A DNA stretch of 64,000 nucleotides from UBA2334 sp964396895 (GTDB taxonomy: Bacteria; Pseudomonadota; Gammaproteobacteria; Burkholderiales; Burkholderiaceae_C), in the NCBI GenBank assembly GCA_964396895.1, contig CAYNGJ010000013.1, positions 1-64,000 of the forward strand, given 5' to 3'. Each line of letters opens with the position of its first letter. Position 1 is the stretch's first letter. The position numbers and the translations under genes are program-made. Of this stretch, positions 25,849 through 34,180 are shown one piece after another. The notes beneath the pieces are model-generated. The model ran no database searches, was not told the origin of the DNA, and saw nothing but the letters and a program-made list of their open reading frames with translations.

Positions 25849-27198
25849 TCACCCCAGTTTTTTGACCATGACCACGCTCTTGCGGTCCCAGTTGTATTTG
25901 CGCTTGCGGGCCTCTGGCAGCCAGTCGGGGTCCACCTGCTGGAAGCCGCGTTTGATGAACCAGTGCATGGTGCGCGTGGTCAGCACAAAAATGCTTTGCA
26001 GTCCCATGAGTTTGGCGCGCTGCTCGATGCGTTTGAGCACTTTCTCACCGTCCCCCTGTCCTTGGCTTTGTGGTGACACGGTGAGGGCGGCCATTTCAGC
26101 AGTTTTAGCCTCCGGGTAGGGGTAGAGGGCCGCGCAGGCAAAAATGACACCGTCGTGCTCGACGATGGTGTAGTTGGCCACGTCGCGTTCAATTTCGGTG
26201 CGGCCCCGCTTGACCAGCGTGCCGTCTTTCTCGAACGGCTCGATCAGTTGCAGGATGCCGCCCACGTCATCGGGGTTGGCCTCGCGCAGGCTCTCCAGCT
26301 TTTCATCGACCACCATGGTGCCGATGCCGTCGTGCACGTACACCTCCAGCAGCAGCGCCCCATCCACCGCAAACGGGATGATGTGGCTGCGCTCCACGCC
26401 CGCTTTGCAGGCCTTGACGCAGTGCTGCAAGTAAAACGCGGTGTCGGTCGGGCGCTGGGCGGGGGGCAGCTGGGCTATCAGGGCCTCAGCGGTGGCCAAG
26501 GGCAGCTCGGTGTCGATGCCGTTGTCCTCGCTGATGGGTTGCGTCGGGTCCAACGCCACGCCGGGGATTTCGGTCACAAAAATCAGCTTGTCGGCCTGCA
26601 AGGCAATGGCGACGCTGGTGGCCACCTCTTCCATGCTGAGGTTGAAAGCCTCGCCCGTGGGCGAAAAACCAAAGGGCGACAGCAGCACCACCGCACCCAT
26701 GTCCAGCGTGCGGCTGATGCCGCCCACGTCCACCTTGCGCACCAGGCCGCTGTGTTGAAAATCCACCCCATCGACAATCCCCACGGGCCGCGCCGTGATG
26801 AAGTTGCCCGACAACACCCGCACCGTGCTGCCCGCCATGGGCGTGTTGGGCAGACCCTGGCTGAAGGCGGCCTCAATCTCGTAGCGCAGTTGCCCGGCGG
26901 CCTCCTGGGCGCAGTCCAGCGCCACCGAGTCGGTGATGCGGATGCCATGCGAGTACCTCGCTTGATGCCCTTTGGCCGCCAGCTGTTCGTTTACCTGCGG
27001 CCGAAAACCGTGCACCAGCACAATTTTCACACCCATGCTCTGGATCATGGCCAGGTCTTGCGCCAGGTGGGGGAGCTTGCCAGCCGCAATGGCCTCGCCC
27101 GCAATGCCCACCACAAAGGTCTGGTTGCGGAACTTGTGGATGTAAGGCGCCACCGACCGAAACCAGGGCACAAAAGTGAAATTGAAGACGTTGGACAT
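25849..27198 (-). CDS. argA: Amino-acid N-acetyltransferase (N-acetylglutamate synthase)
   Basis: This 449-residue enzyme of the first step of arginine synthesis acetylates glutamate with acetyl-CoA. The N-terminal amino-acid-kinase-like domain, about residues 20-290 (MGVKIVLVHGFRPQVNEQL), binds arginine as feedback inhibitor. The C-terminal GNAT domain, about 300-449 (AALTVSPQSQGQGDGEKVL), holds the acetyl-CoA loop. I took the ATG at 27198, matching the family start MSNVFNFTFVPWFR. The 19 upstream residues of the longer frame look non-coding. The start codon lies about 50 bases below the metallopeptidase stop. Confidence 0.94.
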   Translation of the reverse strand: MSNVFNFTFVPWFRSVAPYIHKFRNQTFVVGIAGEAIAAGKLPHLAQDLAMIQSMGVKIVLVHGFRPQVNEQLAAKGHQARYSHGIRITDSVALDCAQEAAGQLRYEIEAAFSQGLPNTPMAGSTVRVLSGNFITARPVGIVDGVDFQHSGLVRKVDVGGISRTLDMGAVVLLSPFGFSPTGEAFNLSMEEVATSVAIALQADKLIFVTEIPGVALDPTQPISEDNGIDTELPLATAEALIAQLPPAQRPTDTAFYLQHCVKACKAGVERSHIIPFAVDGALLLEVYVHDGIGTMVVDEKLESLREANPDDVGGILQLIEPFEKDGTLVKRGRTEIERDVANYTIVEHDGVIFACAALYPYPEAKTAEMAALTVSPQSQGQGDGEKVLKRIEQRAKLMGLQSIFVLTTRTMHWFIKRGFQQVDPDWLPEARKRKYNWDRKSVVMVKKLG

Positions 27199-27251
27199 GC
27201 GTGAAGTGTCTGGGGCCGTGCCAGGAGCGGCGAGGCGCCTGGCGGCGTGAA

Positions 27252-28127
27252 TCAAAGGGTTTTGGCGCTGAAAGTGTCGCAGGCTTTGACGCTGCCCCGC
27301 TCCAGGCCCGTCTTGAACCAGCGCACGCGCTGGGCACTGCTGCCGTGGGTGAAGCTGTCGGGCACGACGTGGCCCTGGGACTTTTGCTGCAAGGCATCGT
27401 CACCGATTTTGGCGGCCGCGTTCATGGCCGCTTCGATGTCACCGTTTTCCAGGGTCTGGCGCGATTCGTGCGATTTGTTGGCCCACACACCCGCAAAACA
27501 ATCGGCTTGCAGCTCCAGGCGCACACTCAGCGCATTGAAGTCTTTGGTGCTGATGCGCCCACGCATGCTGTCCACCTGGTCGGTGACACCCAGCAGGTGT
27601 TGCACATGGTGACCCACTTCGTGGGCAATCACGTAGGCCTGCGCGAACTCGCCTGGCGCACCCAGGTCGTTTTTCAGGGTTTCGTAAAACCCGAGGTCGA
27701 TGTACACCTTCTGGTCGCCTGGGCAGTAGAACGGCCCCATGGCCGCTTGGCCAGCACCGCAGGCGGTGGTGGTGGACCCTCTGAACAGCACCAGCCTGGG
27801 CTCTTGGTAGCGCCCACCACCGGCTTGGAACACCTGCCGCCAGACGTCCTCCGTGTCGGCCAGCACCGTGCTGACGAAGCTGGCCAGCCGGTCACCCGCC
27901 GGCGGGCGTTGGGCGGGTGCTTGGTGGGCCAGGGGTGGGCCATCGGTGCCGCTCAGAATGCCCAGCACCGTCAGCGGGTTGATGCCAAACACCCAGCCCG
28001 CCACCAGTGCGATGGCGATGCTGCCCAAGCCAATGCCCCGGCCACGCGGACGAGCGCCACCCATGCCTGCGCCCGAAGCGCGCCGGTCCTCGACGTTGTC
28101 CGATTGGCGGTTGCCTTCCCATTTCAT
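27252..28127 (-). CDS. YpfJ-type neutral zinc metallopeptidase family protein
   Basis: This 291-residue protein has one N-terminal membrane helix (about 33-58) after a basic segment, with the rest probably outside the cytoplasm. HEVGHH near residue 170 is the HExxH zinc motif, and LELQADCFAGVWA about 40 residues later supplies the third ligand. This is the YpfJ/KPN_02809 family. YCPGDQKVYIDLGFY precedes the zinc site as in other members. The substrate is unknown, and peptidase activity is assumed from the motif. It lies between argA and phoH on the same strand, with gaps of 53 and 21 bases. Confidence 0.9.
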   Translation of the reverse strand: MKWEGNRQSDNVEDRRASGAGMGGARPRGRGIGLGSIAIALVAGWVFGINPLTVLGILSGTDGPPLAHQAPAQRPPAGDRLASFVSTVLADTEDVWRQVFQAGGGRYQEPRLVLFRGSTTTACGAGQAAMGPFYCPGDQKVYIDLGFYETLKNDLGAPGEFAQAYVIAHEVGHHVQHLLGVTDQVDSMRGRISTKDFNALSVRLELQADCFAGVWANKSHESRQTLENGDIEAAMNAAAKIGDDALQQKSQGHVVPDSFTHGSSAQRVRWFKTGLERGSVKACDTFSAKTL

Positions 28128-28148
28128 GTGCTGAACACGCTTTGGGGG

Positions 28149-29903
28149 TCAGAGCACTTCGCTGGCAAAGTCGGCCAGGCGCGACCGCTCACCGCGGGCC
28201 AACGTGATGTGCCCACCGTGCGGCCAGCCTTTGAAGCGGTCCACGGCGAAGGTCATGCCGGACGAACCCTCGGTGAGGTAAGGCGTGTCGATCTGGGCCA
28301 GGTTGCCCATGCAAATGATCTTGGTGCCCGGGCCCGCGCGGGTGATGAGGGTTTTCATCTGCTTGGGCGTGAGGTTCTGGGCCTCGTCAATGATGACGTA
28401 TTTGTTCAGGAAAGTCCGGCCACGCATGAAGTTCATGCTCTTGACCTTGATGCGGCTGCGGATGAGTTCATTGGTGGCCGCGCGGCCCCATTCGCCCGCA
28501 TTGCCACCGTCACCCTTGGCCAGAAATTCGAGGTTGTCGTCCAGCGCACCCATCCAGGGACCCATTTTTTCTTCTTCGGTGCCGGGCAGAAAACCGATGT
28601 CTTCGCCCACGCTCACGGTGGCGCGGGTCATGATGATTTCGGTGTAGCGGCGGTCATCCAGCACCTGGGTCAGGCCAGCGGCCAGGGCCATCAGCGTTTT
28701 GCCAGTGCCGGCCGTGCCGGCCAGGGTGACGAAGTCAATCTCGGGGTCCATCAGCAGGTTGAGGGCGAAGTTTTGCTCGCGGTTGCGGCTGGTCACACCC
28801 CACACCGCATTTTTCAGGTGGGTGAAGTCGCGCAGGGTTTTCAGCACGGCCGACTTTTCCCGGATTTCCACCACCCGGGCGTAGAGCGAGGGCTCACCCG
28901 GCGCTTCAAAAAACACAAACTGGTTGATGTGGAACTGCGCCACCGCCGGACCACTGACCCGGTAGAAGGTGTGGCTGCCCTGTTGCCAGCTTTCAATGGT
29001 TTTGCTCTGGCGGGTCCAGAAATCGGTGGGCAAGGCCAGCACACCCGAATACAGCAGTTCACCGTCGTCCAGGGTTTTGTCATTTTCATAATCCTGCGCG
29101 TCCAGACCCAGGGCACGGGCCTTGACGCGCATGTTGATGTCCTTGGACACCATGGCCACCACCCGTCCAGGATGGCGCTCTTGCAGGGCCTGAACCACGC
29201 CCAAAATCTGGTTGTCCGCCTTGCCCTGGGGCAGACTGGTGGGCAGGGAGTAGGCCAGGGGCTCGGTCTGGAAGTACAGCCGACCCCGCGCCTCGGTGTG
29301 GCCTGTGCCCGACAGCGGCAAGCCCTGCGACATGTCGTCGCCTGCCTGGGCCGCCAGCGCGTCCAGCGTGCGGCTGGTCTGGCGGCCGTTGCGGGCCACT
29401 TCGGTCATGCCCTTTTTGTGGCCGTCGAGCTCCTCCAGCACGATCATGGGCAGGTAGACATCGTGCTCTTCAAAGCGGAACAGGCACATTGGATCGTGCA
29501 GCAGCACGTTGGTGTCCACCACAAACAGCTTGGTTGGGCCCGTCGCCTTTTTGGTGTTTCGGTTGGGCTTTGCTTTGGTCGCCGGTTTGGCGGTGGCCGG
29601 TGCCTGGGTGACTTCAGCGCTGGCCGGTGGTGTGCTGGTGGGGGCGGCCTGCACTGGGCGGCTGGGTGCCGTGGCCGCGCTCACGGGCGCTGGAGCGGCG
29701 GCGGGCGCTGCAGGCGCAGTCACTTTGCGTCGGTTGTTGCCCCGGGCGGTGGTGGCGCGGGGCTGGCTGCTGGTGGCGCCCTGTGTCACCGCTTCTGGCG
29801 GAAGAGGGGCAGCGCTGGCTTTGCCTTCGCTCAAGGTTTGGATGCCGTGTTGGTCAATGGCCAGACGTGCTGCTTTTTTGGCGGGAGCTGGAGGCAGGGG
29901 CAT
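28149..29903 (-). CDS. PIN-PhoH family ATPase/ribonuclease
   Basis: This 584-residue protein has three parts. The first 120 residues are a low-complexity Ala, Pro, Thr-rich tail. A PIN nuclease domain follows from about 125 (KLFVVDTNVLLHDP, with the acidic pocket Asp). The PhoH-type ATPase lies at about 370-584 with P-loop GTAGTGKT at 396-403 and DEAQN at 506-510. PIN-PhoH proteins are RNA helicase/nucleases thought to unwind and cut RNA. The long tail is unusual and may be disordered. The next gene upstream (peroxiredoxin) has its own terminator at 29932-29962, so phoH probably has its own promoter. Confidence 0.92.
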   Translation of the reverse strand: MPLPPAPAKKAARLAIDQHGIQTLSEGKASAAPLPPEAVTQGATSSQPRATTARGNNRRKVTAPAAPAAAPAPVSAATAPSRPVQAAPTSTPPASAEVTQAPATAKPATKAKPNRNTKKATGPTKLFVVDTNVLLHDPMCLFRFEEHDVYLPMIVLEELDGHKKGMTEVARNGRQTSRTLDALAAQAGDDMSQGLPLSGTGHTEARGRLYFQTEPLAYSLPTSLPQGKADNQILGVVQALQERHPGRVVAMVSKDINMRVKARALGLDAQDYENDKTLDDGELLYSGVLALPTDFWTRQSKTIESWQQGSHTFYRVSGPAVAQFHINQFVFFEAPGEPSLYARVVEIREKSAVLKTLRDFTHLKNAVWGVTSRNREQNFALNLLMDPEIDFVTLAGTAGTGKTLMALAAGLTQVLDDRRYTEIIMTRATVSVGEDIGFLPGTEEEKMGPWMGALDDNLEFLAKGDGGNAGEWGRAATNELIRSRIKVKSMNFMRGRTFLNKYVIIDEAQNLTPKQMKTLITRAGPGTKIICMGNLAQIDTPYLTEGSSGMTFAVDRFKGWPHGGHITLARGERSRLADFASEVL

Positions 29904-29931
29904 GGTGGATGTTCAGTTCGGGGCCAGAAAA

Positions 29932-29962
29932 CAAAAAGCCGTCAGGCGCACCTGACGGCTTT
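29932..29962 (-). terminator. Rho-independent terminator of the peroxiredoxin gene
   Basis: A 9-bp perfect stem (GCCGTCAGG with CCTGACGGC) with a 4-base loop is followed on the minus strand by TTTTTG. It lies about 105 bases below the peroxiredoxin stop. Confidence 0.85.
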
Positions 29963-30067
29963 GAAGGACTGTGAGCGGGTATTGGAAGGCTGTTCCTGGG
30001 GGCATCGGATCATTATGCCCCAGTGGTGTTTCAGTCCGATGGACCCCGCCCCAACCGCCAGTGGGCT

Positions 30068-30607
30068 TCAGGCGGTGGTTTCTGCCGCGTCTTTGGCAGG
30101 GGCTTCCTTGGCGGCTTCTTTGGCCGCTGCACCGGCGGCTTTCTTCAGCGCTTTGACTTCTTTCAGGACCTCTTCCACATGGCCAGGCACTTTCAGGCCA
30201 CGCCATTCGTACTTGAGGATGCCGTCGGCGCCAATGAGGAAGGTGCTGCGTTCGATGCCCTTGACCTTCTTGCCGTACATGATCTTGTTTTTGACCACGC
30301 CGAACATGTGGCACATTTTTTCTTCGGTGTCGGCGATCAGCTCGAAGGGCAACTCCAGCTTGGCCTTGAACTCGTCGTGCGACTTCATGTTGTCGCGCGA
30401 GACGCCGAACACAGCGGCACCGGCCTTGGCGAAATCTTTGTACTTGTCGCGGAACTGCATGGCCTCTGTGGTGCAGCCGGGCGTGTTGTCCTTGGGGTAG
30501 AAGTACAGCACCACGGTTTGACCCAGGTGGCTTTGGTTGGATACTTTGATCTGGCCGGTTGCGAGGGCTTCAAATTCGGGGATTGGTTTGTTGACAACGA
30601 CTGCCAT
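30068..30607 (-). CDS. bcp: Bacterioferritin-comigratory-type peroxiredoxin
   Basis: This 179-residue thiol peroxidase reduces hydrogen peroxide and lipid hydroperoxides. NTPGCTTEAMQF places the peroxidatic Cys at about residue 45. The resolving Cys found five residues later in E. coli Bcp is replaced (Met50), so it should work as a 1-Cys type or with another resolving cysteine. The C-terminal 25 residues are an Ala-, Lys- and Glu-rich tail. The ATG at 30607 gives a normal family N-terminus (MAVVVNKPIPEFEA). A terminator follows downstream. Confidence 0.92.
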   Translation of the reverse strand: MAVVVNKPIPEFEALATGQIKVSNQSHLGQTVVLYFYPKDNTPGCTTEAMQFRDKYKDFAKAGAAVFGVSRDNMKSHDEFKAKLELPFELIADTEEKMCHMFGVVKNKIMYGKKVKGIERSTFLIGADGILKYEWRGLKVPGHVEEVLKEVKALKKAAGAAAKEAAKEAPAKDAAETTA

Positions 30608-30865
30608 GTTGTGTGAACCCTGACCTAAGTTGGTGTGTGCGGTAACGCGTCGGTGCCAACGGCTGGCGCCAGCTTGGCGTGTGCACAGGATGTGCCTGCC
30701 CGACGATGTCAATCTGGCATTTTACCCCGAAGCACTGCCCATATCGTGTCGAATGGCTGATATTGCCGCGATATTGCCGCACGTTGGCCTGAGATGGTGC
30801 GGGTGCGATCAGGGAAAACCCCAGGGTTGCTGTTTGGCCAGGGTTTTGTCCGGCATCCGCAGGGC

Positions 30866-31249
30866 TCAGGTGGTCGGTCCGCCCTCGATGAGCAGCACCG
30901 CCACCACCCGCCGACCTTCCTGGGCCAGGATGTTGTAGGTGCGGCAGGCGGCCGGGGTGTCCATGGTTTCCAGCCCAATGCGTTGGGCCATCAGGGCGGC
31001 GTGCAGGGCAGGGTGTGGAAAACGCAGGGTGTTCCCGCTGCCAAAAATGACCAGCTCGGGCTGCAGGGCCAGCAGTTGTTCGAAGTGCGTGGCCTGCAGG
31101 TCTTCAAACCGCAGGCACGCCCAGGCCGTGGGCTCTGCGGTGGAGGACAGCACCACGCTGTGCCCGATGCGCTGCCCGTTCACGGTGATCCAGCCCGGGC
31201 CATGGCCTTGTACGGTGGAGGTGTTGGGCTGGTCGGCGTGCAATTTCAT
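30866..31249 (-). CDS. Mth938-like domain (DUF498) protein
   Basis: This 127-residue cytoplasmic protein has the Mth938/NDUFAF3-like fold. ELVIFGSGNTLRFPHP near 70 and GLETMDTPAACRTYNIL near 95 are the family signatures. Homologues include a mitochondrial complex I assembly factor, but the bacterial role is not known. The ATG at 31249 starts MKLHADQPN, consistent with relatives. It is divergent from alaA. A G/C-rich hairpin at 31268-31291 lies between the two starts. Confidence 0.85.
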   Translation of the reverse strand: MKLHADQPNTSTVQGHGPGWITVNGQRIGHSVVLSSTAEPTAWACLRFEDLQATHFEQLLALQPELVIFGSGNTLRFPHPALHAALMAQRIGLETMDTPAACRTYNILAQEGRRVVAVLLIEGGPTT

Positions 31250-31267
31250 GGGTTGAGATGGAAAGTT

Positions 31268-31291
31268 CACCCGGCTTCTGGCAGCCGGGTG
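31268..31291. other. GC-rich hairpin between divergent genes
   Basis: The perfect 9-bp inverted repeat CACCCGGCT/AGCCGGGTG has a 6-base loop. It lies upstream of both the Mth938-like gene and alaA. It could be an operator or a remnant of a terminator; no T run follows on either strand. Confidence 0.4.
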
Positions 31292-31458
31292 GTGTAAATA
31301 TGGTGAAATTGTAGGTTCAGCCCTTTGCAGTGGGTGCCGGCGTTGCCGTGTTGTCTGCCGTGGGGACTGTGCATTCGCCTGTCCAGGGCGACCCGCTGGC
31401 CATCTGGCCGGGGTTGTTGGGCAGCTTCCGTGTTTTCGCTCACAGCGAGCCATTGATC

Positions 31459-32745
31459 ATGACCGCACGCACCATTTCCAAGTCGACTAAGCTGTCCAAC
31501 GTCTGTTATGACATTCGCGGGCCCATCATGGATCGAGCGCGTCAGATGGAGGACGAAGGGCAGAAGGTCATCAAGCTCAACATCGGTAACCTGGCCGTGT
31601 TCGGCTTTGACAGCCCCGAAGAGGTGCAGCAGGACATGATCCGCAACCTGCCCAATTCGGCGGGCTACTCCGACAGCAAGGGCATTTTTGCAGCGCGCAA
31701 GGCCGTCATGCACCTGACGCAGCAGCAGGGCATCAAAGGCGTGACGCTGGATGACATCTACCTGGGCAACGGTGCTTCCGAGCTGATCGTGATGGCCACC
31801 AATGCGCTGCTCGACAACGGTGACGAGGTGCTGCTGCCGTCGCCCGACTACCCGCTGTGGACGGCGGCGGCCAGCCTGAGCGGCGGAACGCCCGTGCACT
31901 ACCGCTGTGACGAGGAAAACGGCTGGATGCCCAACTTGGCCGACATCCGCGCCAAGATCACGCCACGCACCAAGGGCATCGTGGTCATCAACCCCAACAA
32001 CCCCACCGGGGCGCTGTATTCCGACGAGTTGCTGCAGGCCCTTGTGGACGTTGCCCGCGAGCACGGGCTGGTGATTTTTGCCGACGAGGTGTACGACAAA
32101 GTGCTGTACGACGGTGTCAAGCACACGGCCATTGCCTCGCTGAGCGAGGATGTGCTGACGCTCACCTTCAACTCGCTGTCCAAAAGCTACCGCTCGTGCG
32201 GCTACCGCGCGGGCTGGATGGTGGTGTCGGGCGACAAAAAGCCGGCCAAGGACTACATCGAGGGCCTGAACATGCTCTCCAACATGCGCCTGTGCTCCAA
32301 CGTGCCGGGGCAGTACGCCATCCAGACCGCGTTGGGGGGTTATCAGAGCATCAACGAGCTGGTGGGCGAGGGCGGTCGCCTGCGCCGCCAGCGCGACCTG
32401 GCTTATGAGTTGATCAGCGCCATTCCCGGGGTGAGCTGCGTGAAGCCGGTGGCCGCGCTCTACATGTTCCCCCGTTTGGATCCCAAGGTGTACCCCATTG
32501 AGGACGACCAGGCTTTCTTTCTGGAAGTGCTGGAAGAGACCCGGGTGATGCTGGTGCAGGGCACGGGCTTCAACTGGCCCGAGCCCGACCATTTCCGCAT
32601 CGTGTTTCTGCCCCACGAAGACGACTTGCGCGAGGCCATTGGCCGCCTGGCGCATTTCCTGGAGATCTACCGCAAGCGCATGGGCACCGACGTGGTGGCC
32701 CCATCGGCGCTGGTTGAACTCAAGTCGGCCCGAAAATCGAAGTAA
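31459..32745 (+). CDS. alaA: Alanine-synthesising PLP aminotransferase (AlaA type)
   Basis: This 428-residue class I aminotransferase transfers the amino group of glutamate to pyruvate. NPNNPTGALYS near 180 and the PLP lysine in FNSLSKSYRSCGYRAGW near 240 mark the active site. The N-terminus (LSNVCYDIRGPIMDRA) is specific to the AlaA/YfbQ group. It heads a run with hom and thrC, an arrangement common in Burkholderiales. An AT-rich repeat fills the gap to hom. The start at 31459 is chosen for homology; the longer frame upstream lies in the intergenic region. Confidence 0.93.
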   Translation: MTARTISKSTKLSNVCYDIRGPIMDRARQMEDEGQKVIKLNIGNLAVFGFDSPEEVQQDMIRNLPNSAGYSDSKGIFAARKAVMHLTQQQGIKGVTLDDIYLGNGASELIVMATNALLDNGDEVLLPSPDYPLWTAAASLSGGTPVHYRCDEENGWMPNLADIRAKITPRTKGIVVINPNNPTGALYSDELLQALVDVAREHGLVIFADEVYDKVLYDGVKHTAIASLSEDVLTLTFNSLSKSYRSCGYRAGWMVVSGDKKPAKDYIEGLNMLSNMRLCSNVPGQYAIQTALGGYQSINELVGEGGRLRRQRDLAYELISAIPGVSCVKPVAALYMFPRLDPKVYPIEDDQAFFLEVLEETRVMLVQGTGFNWPEPDHFRIVFLPHEDDLREAIGRLAHFLEIYRKRMGTDVVAPSALVELKSARKSK

Positions 32746-32749
32746 TTTT

Positions 32750-32795
32750 AATAGCTAACATTGCTTATGAATAAAGCGGTGGAGGCACTTTTGTT
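32750..32795 (+). repeat. AT-rich interspersed repeat, copy 5
   Basis: It reads ATAGCTAACATTGC, ATAAAGCGGTGGAGGCACTT, and a T-rich end. It lies between alaA and hom. Confidence 0.8.
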
Positions 32796-32801
32796 GAGAA
32801 A

Positions 32802-34166
32802 ATGAGCATGAAACCCATTCAAGTTGGCCTGCTGGGCATTGGCACCGTTGGCAGCGGCACCTTCAACGTGTTGCAGCGCAACCAGGCAGAAATCAAGCGC
32901 CGCGCAGGCCGTGGCATTGAAATCACCATGGTGGCCGACCTGGATGTGGCGCGCGCCCAGTCGCTCGTGGGCCCCGGTGTGACGGTGGTGAACGATGCCC
33001 GCGCCGTCATTGCCAACCCCGACATCGACATCGTCATCGAGCTGATCGGTGGCTACGGCGTGGCCAAGGCCCTGGTGCTGGAGGCCATTGCGGCGGGCAA
33101 GCATGTGGTCACCGCCAACAAGGCGCTGCTGGCCGTGCACGGCACGGAAATTTTTGCCGCCGCCACCGCCAAGGGCGTGATGGTGGCGTTCGAAGCCGCC
33201 GTGGCCGGTGGCATTCCCATCATCAAGGCGCTGCGCGAAGGCCTGACGGCCAACCGCATCCAGTGGCTGGCCGGCATCATCAACGGCACGACCAACTTCA
33301 TCCTGAGCGAAATGCGCGACAAGGGGCTGGACTTTGACGTGGTGCTCAAAGAAGCCCAGCGCCTGGGCTATGCCGAGGCCGACCCCACCTTTGACATCGA
33401 GGGTGTGGACGCTGCCCACAAGGCCACGCTGATGAGCGCCATTGCCTTTGGTATCCCGGTGCAGTTCGACAAAGCCCATGTGGAAGGCATCACGCAGCTC
33501 AGCGCCGCCGACATCCGCTACGCCGAGCAGCTGGGCTACCGCATCAAGCTGCTGGGCATTGCCAAACGCCGCGAGGCCGATGCCGCCAAAGGCCAGTCCG
33601 CCGGGGTGGAACTGCGCGTGCACCCCAGCCTGGTGCCCGCCAAGCGGCTGATTGCCAACGTGGAAGGCGCCATGAACGCCGTGGTGGTGCACGGCGACGC
33701 CGTGGGCACCACGCTGTACTACGGCAAGGGCGCGGGCAGCGAGCCCACGGCCAGCGCCGTCATTGCCGACCTGGTGGACATCACCCGCCTGCACACCGCC
33801 GACCCCGACCACCGCGTGCCGCACCTGGCGTTCCAGCCCCACACCATCGATGCGGCCATGGGCGAGCTGCCGGTGCTGCCCATGAGCGAAATCGTCACCA
33901 GCTACTACCTGCGCCTGCGCGTGGCTGACCAGGCCGGTGTGCTGGCCAAGGTCACCGGCATATTGGCCGAGGCGGGCATCAGCATCGACGCGGTGCTGCA
34001 GCGCGAGGCCGACGAAGTGGGCGGCGAGGGCAGCACACAGACCGACGTCATCATCCTGACCCACGACACCAAAGAGGGCACCATGAACGATGCCCTGGCC
34101 CAGATGCAGGGCCTGCCCACCGTGCTGGCACCCATCACCCGCATCCGCAAGGAAGAACTGGCCTGA
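32802..34166 (+). CDS. hom: Homoserine dehydrogenase
   Basis: This 454-residue enzyme reduces aspartate semialdehyde to homoserine with NAD(P)H, the branch point for threonine and methionine. GLLGIGTVGSGTF near residue 10 is the Rossmann fold, and GIINGTTNFIL near 165 lies in the catalytic domain. A C-terminal ACT domain (about 375-450, with ILAEAGISIDAVLQRE) is the probable threonine sensor. A second ATG lies two codons in. It is followed 15 bases later by thrC, with which it must be co-transcribed. Confidence 0.96.
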   Translation: MSMKPIQVGLLGIGTVGSGTFNVLQRNQAEIKRRAGRGIEITMVADLDVARAQSLVGPGVTVVNDARAVIANPDIDIVIELIGGYGVAKALVLEAIAAGKHVVTANKALLAVHGTEIFAAATAKGVMVAFEAAVAGGIPIIKALREGLTANRIQWLAGIINGTTNFILSEMRDKGLDFDVVLKEAQRLGYAEADPTFDIEGVDAAHKATLMSAIAFGIPVQFDKAHVEGITQLSAADIRYAEQLGYRIKLLGIAKRREADAAKGQSAGVELRVHPSLVPAKRLIANVEGAMNAVVVHGDAVGTTLYYGKGAGSEPTASAVIADLVDITRLHTADPDHRVPHLAFQPHTIDAAMGELPVLPMSEIVTSYYLRLRVADQAGVLAKVTGILAEAGISIDAVLQREADEVGGEGSTQTDVIILTHDTKEGTMNDALAQMQGLPTVLAPITRIRKEELA

Positions 34167-34180
34167 GGCCACCGATCACC

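Noticed and set aside
27201..30500. A 1099-residue plus-strand open frame opposite argA, ypfJ and phoH.
   Set aside because: It runs antisense to genes with clear families and is rich in Gly, His, Gln and Val, typical of the shadow frame of GC-rich genes.
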